DNA from: Candidatus Eiseniibacteriota bacterium | Lineage (GTDB): Bacteria; Eisenbacteria; RBG-16-71-46; CAIMUX01 | Length of the DNA: 64,000 bases | Direction: 5' to 3' | Assembly (NCBI GenBank): GCA_020633975.1 | Contig: JACKCR010000011.1 | Coordinates: 1 to 64,000 of the forward strand | In this document: positions 60,653-64,000 of the stretch, piece by piece | Position numbering within the stretch: the stretch's first letter is position 1 | Layout: the number at the start of each line of letters is the position of its first letter | Translations under genes and position numbers: made by a program | The notes under the pieces: model-generated | The model's database searches: none | What the model was told of the DNA's origin: nothing | Seen by the model: the letters and a program-made list of their open reading frames with translations, nothing else

Positions 60653-63085
60653 TCAGAACTCCCAACTGACTCCGAGTACCGGAAGTAGACCGAACCACGT
60701 CGTGTCGTCCCGGAAGTACTCGTAACTTCCGTTCCCGTCCGGCACGAGTTCGCCGTCGAGAGTCGCGTCGACATCGAACTTGCGCATGTTCTCCCGATTG
60801 TAGGCGTTGATGACGTGGAGGTAGGTCTTGAGCACTCCCGTCTTGATGGGGAACGTGCGGTTCACGCGGACGTCCATCCGGTGGTACGCAGGGTAGCGGT
60901 CGGCCCGGAATCCATCGTGGGCGGCAGCCATGAACAGGTCGTCCGGCGGGGGATCGCTGTACTCGTGGTTGGCCACGTACGTGTACGTCGTGAGTGGCCA
61001 TCCGGAGTGGTACTGCCAGGAGACGTTGATGTGCCAGCGGCTCGTCGGCCGGTAGTTCATGTCCAGATAGACCGTGTGACGCTGATCGAAGGGACGTGGC
61101 AGCTCGCCGGTTCGCCGGACGAGGAGCCCGTCGTAGCGGATGCTCTCGATCGTCTCGACGGCTTCCGCCAACGCGTAGCTGGCCCACCACGACACCTTCC
61201 TACCCTCGTCGTACTTGAGGAAGAACTCCACGCCGGATGCGTGCGCGTCGCCGTACTGGAGGAAGACTTCGTCGTTCCGTGCCTCCGGGAAGACCTCCCA
61301 GGGATCGCGTAGGTTCTGGTAGGCGTCGCTGATTCTGGAGATCTGCTTCCAGTAACCATCGACGCGGAGGTCCAGGCCGTTCTCCAAGGTGTGCTCGACT
61401 CCGAGCACGTAGTGCTTGGAGAGCTCCGCGGGATCGAACGTCGTGTTGCCGTGGTTCACGTCGAGATCGTTCATGAACTGGCTCTGGTAGTAGTAGCCCC
61501 AAGCGCCGCGTACGGTCGTCTGTTCTCCGAGTGAGTAGGCTAGGCCGACGCGTGGGCTGACGAGCTGATCTCCGGACCACGTGACGTCGTCGTACCGGAG
61601 TCCGGTCTCGACGTAGAGGTGGCGCCGCGGGTTGAGACGACTCGAAACGTAGATGCCGGTCTGACGACCGCTCGGCTTCGTCTTGATCGCGAGGGAGTTC
61701 TCGAACGGTCCGATGACACCTGACGAATCCGCCCTCAGGTCGCTCAGGCTGTAGGAGTAGTCGTAGTTAGCGCGGGCTCCCTTGAGGTCGAAGCCGGCGC
61801 GGAGGGACGCGCGACTCGAAGGGTCCCAGATCCAGTCCTGCTTGATCCCGTAGAACGTGTAGTCCCGCTTGTCCTTCAGCTTGAAGTTCATCCTGTCGGT
61901 GTACTCGTCCTTCTCCGAGTCGCCGTTCCGTTCGTGGCCGATGTCTCCAAAGTAGGTGAGAGTTCGCGAGTAGACCTTTGGGGAGTAGTGCGAGCGGAGG
62001 GCGGCCCATGCGTAGACGTTGTCGTACTTCGTGTCGTGGATGTCGTGCGCATCTTCCGTGATGTCTCTCACCTCGGCCTTGTCTCCCGAGAGGAGTACAT
62101 GTCCCGAGAGGGAGTGCTTGGAGTTCAGCGGGACCTCCAGCTTTCCCATTGCGTCCTGGAAGTAGTGGGTCGTCTCTCCGTCTACCACGGAGAGGATCTT
62201 CACCTTGTCGAGAACGCCGCGGCGGGCGGAGAGGAGGTAGGTGCCCTCGCCATCCGATACGGGACCTGAGGTGTAGAGGCGTGCATTCATCACGCTGAGC
62301 CCGACCGAAGTCCGACGCTCGTCGCCCGCATCCTTCGTCCGCATTCCGAAGACGCCGCTCTGTCGGTCACCGTACTCGGCGGAGAAACCGCCGGTCATGA
62401 GGTCGATGCCGTCGATCGTTTCGATGTCGACGATGCTGAAGAGACCGCCGACGAAGTCCCGCTGGTGGAACGGTTCGTAGAGCTCCATTCCATCGAGCGT
62501 CATGAGGATCTCGTCGGACTCGCCGCCGCGTACGGTGAAGCGAGAGGAGTAGTCGGTGGAGGCGACGCCGGGAAGGCGTGTCGCGGCCCGTGTGATGTCC
62601 TCGGCGAACGACATGTTCTCGAGGTCCTCCCGCTTTAGGATCTGCGACTTCTGGATCCCGCCTCCCATGATCGAGTAGCTACCCGGGGTGACGACGAACT
62701 CGCCGAGGGGGATGGCACCGGGAGTCAGCGCGACGGTGCCGACGTCCTCCCGGGCCCCGGGTGCGAGGCGGATCTCGGGAAGGATGAGCACATCGAAGCC
62801 GATGAACGAGAACTGGAGTCGATAGGGTCCGGCGGGAAGGTCCCTTAGGTGGAAGCTGCCGTCCGGGTTCGAGATGCCGCCGAAGCCGGTATCCACCACC
62901 TGGATGTTCACGCCCGAGAGCGGAGCTCCGGTTTCCTTGTCGACCACCCGTCCTGTTACGGCCGCGGTGCCGGACTGCGCGGTACCGGACGACGCGGTTG
63001 TCGACGACTGCGCCGAAGCCGTCGTGTTGGGTGAGAACAGGTACGCGAGGAGCGCGCAAACGAGGAAGAGTCCGCGTCGAGCCAT
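60653..63085 (-). CDS. TonB-dependent receptor
   Basis: The product is 810 aa from ATG 63085. The signal peptide (MARRGLFLVCALLAYLF) is cleaved near ASA-Q. A short Ser/Thr/Gly linker is followed by a CarboxypepD_reg-like domain (AAVTGRVVDKETGAPLSGVN, about 41-120), then the plug (LGEFVVTPGSYSIMGGG, RLPGVASTDYSSRFTVRGGESDEILMTLDGM, about 128-260), then a beta-barrel to the C-terminal Phe (LLPVLGVSWEF). The residues before the plug may act as the TonB-interacting region. The SusC-like leading domain suggests uptake of a complex nutrient or a ligand-signalling role. No SusD-like gene is present. Confidence 0.9.
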   Translation of the reverse strand: MARRGLFLVCALLAYLFSPNTTASAQSSTTASSGTAQSGTAAVTGRVVDKETGAPLSGVNIQVVDTGFGGISNPDGSFHLRDLPAGPYRLQFSFIGFDVLILPEIRLAPGAREDVGTVALTPGAIPLGEFVVTPGSYSIMGGGIQKSQILKREDLENMSFAEDITRAATRLPGVASTDYSSRFTVRGGESDEILMTLDGMELYEPFHQRDFVGGLFSIVDIETIDGIDLMTGGFSAEYGDRQSGVFGMRTKDAGDERRTSVGLSVMNARLYTSGPVSDGEGTYLLSARRGVLDKVKILSVVDGETTHYFQDAMGKLEVPLNSKHSLSGHVLLSGDKAEVRDITEDAHDIHDTKYDNVYAWAALRSHYSPKVYSRTLTYFGDIGHERNGDSEKDEYTDRMNFKLKDKRDYTFYGIKQDWIWDPSSRASLRAGFDLKGARANYDYSYSLSDLRADSSGVIGPFENSLAIKTKPSGRQTGIYVSSRLNPRRHLYVETGLRYDDVTWSGDQLVSPRVGLAYSLGEQTTVRGAWGYYYQSQFMNDLDVNHGNTTFDPAELSKHYVLGVEHTLENGLDLRVDGYWKQISRISDAYQNLRDPWEVFPEARNDEVFLQYGDAHASGVEFFLKYDEGRKVSWWASYALAEAVETIESIRYDGLLVRRTGELPRPFDQRHTVYLDMNYRPTSRWHINVSWQYHSGWPLTTYTYVANHEYSDPPPDDLFMAAAHDGFRADRYPAYHRMDVRVNRTFPIKTGVLKTYLHVINAYNRENMRKFDVDATLDGELVPDGNGSYEYFRDDTTWFGLLPVLGVSWEF

Positions 63086-63312
63086 CTAATGCCTCCCAGA
63101 TTCAGTCCGTTCGGGTGGAGCCAGCCTGACTCCGTCGCCGCATTGGGCTGTGGCAGCCTCCGCCGCTTCGAATCGCGCACGGATGGCCGCCTCTGAAAGG
63201 ATGGAGGGGGAACATGAAGGGAACGTGAGAGCGGGGAAGATGGGGAGGCCCGGTTCTCAGAGAGCGTCTCGAGTGGGGGTGAGTCGGCCGGTAGAGATCC
63301 CTCGAAGTGGGA

Positions 63313-63337
63313 CGGGTCGGCTCAGTCCACCGACCCG
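63313..63337 (-). terminator. Hairpin downstream of the partial minus-strand gene
   Basis: CGGGTCGG (63313-63320) pairs perfectly with CCGACCCG (63330-63337) around a 9-base loop. On the minus strand it lies 14 bases after the stop of the gene ending at 63351. The rest of the gap up to the receptor start at 63085 shows no gene. Confidence 0.5.
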
Positions 63338-63350
63338 CCTGGCGACTCGC

Positions 63351-64000
63351 CTACCGGTAGCGAACGATTCGGCCGATGTGGGTTCCGCCGGCCGGATCCT
63401 GTACCCGAACGAACCAGGTACCGGTGCCTGGCGCCTGCCAGCGAACGGAACCGGAACCCTTAGCTACGAACTCGCTCCAACTGGACTCGAGGCGTCCCGT
63501 CACGTCGAAGACCGAGATGGTATAGGTGCCCGAAGACTCCGCCCGAAACGAGAGCGTGGTGAGCCCGTCGGTTGGGTTCGGAAACCCGTGCACTGGCTGG
63601 GTGTGGACGGCCGTCTCGAGGGACGTACCGTCGTCGCCCTGAGCGACGTCCGCCGGATCCGCTTCGAGCGCTCGGAACACCGTCCGGTTGAAGCCCACGG
63701 TGACGAATCCCCCAGGGATGGCGGCGATGTCTTCGTAGTATGGGGTGAGCGGAATCTCCACCGCGTCCCAGGTGACGCCTCCGTCCCAGGTCTCGAAGAC
63801 GGTCGGGCCGAGTTCTCGCACGTAGCCGTGGAGATCCGACTCGAAATCGAGCCTGTAGAACCCATCGGTCAGCGGATGCGACCAGTTCGCGCCGCCGTCC
63901 GTCGTGCGGTAGATGCCGCCGAGGCCGACCGCGACTCCGGTGCTCGCGTCCATCCAGTGCATGTCTGTGATCTCGTCGTTCCCGAAGCCGTTCGGTTGGA
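63351..64000 (-). CDS. BNR/YCF48-like secreted protein with FlgD-like tail, 5' partial
   Basis: The frame is open through base 64000, so the N-terminus lies beyond the window; the ATG at 63962 is internal. About 216 residues are visible. GIYRTTDGGANWSHP and VFETWDGGVTWDAVEI are Asp-box repeats of BNR/YCF48-type propellers. The C-terminal 85 residues are a FlgD-like Ig module (HGFPNPTDGLTTLSF, FDVTGRLESSW, GTWFVRVQDP) ending in GRIVRYR. It is likely an extracellular protein sorted like the other tailed proteins in this window. Its partner or substrate is unknown. Confidence 0.75.
   Translation of the reverse strand, partial: QPNGFGNDEITDMHWMDASTGVAVGLGGIYRTTDGGANWSHPLTDGFYRLDFESDLHGYVRELGPTVFETWDGGVTWDAVEIPLTPYYEDIAAIPGGFVTVGFNRTVFRALEADPADVAQGDDGTSLETAVHTQPVHGFPNPTDGLTTLSFRAESSGTYTISVFDVTGRLESSWSEFVAKGSGSVRWQAPGTGTWFVRVQDPAGGTHIGRIVRYR

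Noticed and set aside
1-64000. tRNA or rRNA genes
   Set aside because: No cloverleaf with a TTCGA-type T-loop or conserved ribosomal RNA segments was recognised while reading both strands. A covariance-model scan would be decisive.

Overview
This window is a GC-rich (clearly above 60% by eye), densely coded bacterial chromosome segment. At least five intact secreted proteins and one cut off by the window edge end in a FlgD-like Ig/T9SS-like sorting module (a Pro-Asn-Pro start, a GR-V-R core and a Gly-Val-Tyr near the end). The window also holds CARDB, dockerin and cohesin-like modules, a TonB-dependent receptor and a glycogen-binding domain on an anti-sigma factor. Together these suggest an uncultured member of the FCB group (Eisenbacteria, Latescibacteria or Gemmatimonadota-like). 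No rRNA, tRNA or CRISPR array was seen. The lineage is inferred from domain architecture only.

Region 1 (1-13.5 kb) holds secreted giants. There is a glycine-rich protein cut by the left edge, a protein of about 2800 aa (LamG, eight 19-20 aa repeats, about eight CARDB modules, dockerin, FlgD-like tail), and a translationally coupled partner with a cohesin-like domain. A dead RDD-family gene, a small membrane protein and a zincin-like membrane protein follow. Region 2 (13.5-17.9 kb) is two adjacent insertion sequences: an ISNCY-type element at the stop codon of the zincin gene, and an IS21-type element with arrays of terminal repeats.

Region 3 (18-28.4 kb) holds a Ser/Thr kinase-STAND ATPase-TPR regulator, a von Willebrand A lipoprotein, another lipoprotein, an apparently N-truncated histidine kinase, a ferredoxin-NADP reductase-like protein, a phosphodiester glycosidase, an internally deleted creatininase-family pseudogene and a glycine-zipper protein. 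Region 4 (28.7-31.6 kb) is a two-gene operon that packs all four subunits of a VorABCD-type 2-oxoacid:ferredoxin oxidoreductase into two polypeptides.

Region 5 (31.7-37.3 kb, minus strand) is an ECF sigma operon: sigma factor, a membrane anti-sigma factor carrying a glycogen-binding (AMPK1_CBM/CBM48) domain, a beta-barrel-like protein carrying a second copy of that domain, and a small anchored protein. An ECF-type promoter lies upstream. Region 6 (37.3-43.9 kb, minus) holds a 5'-3' exonuclease, a prolyl oligopeptidase and a tricorn-type protease. Region 7 (44-52.6 kb) holds a second ECF sigma/zinc-finger anti-sigma pair, a secreted nuclease/phosphatase, and a probable zinc-uptake cluster (His/Cys-rich small protein, porin-like protein, ZnuA-like, ZnuB-like) that lacks an ATPase gene.

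Region 8 (52.6-64 kb) holds a Ser/Thr kinase with a beta-propeller, a frameshifted YihY/BrkB gene, a two-gene flavin/iron-sulfur amino-acid dehydrogenase, a TonB-dependent receptor and a partial BNR-type secreted protein. The strongest candidates for something undescribed are the sigma/anti-sigma operon with paired glycogen-binding domains and the coupled dockerin/cohesin-like gene pair.
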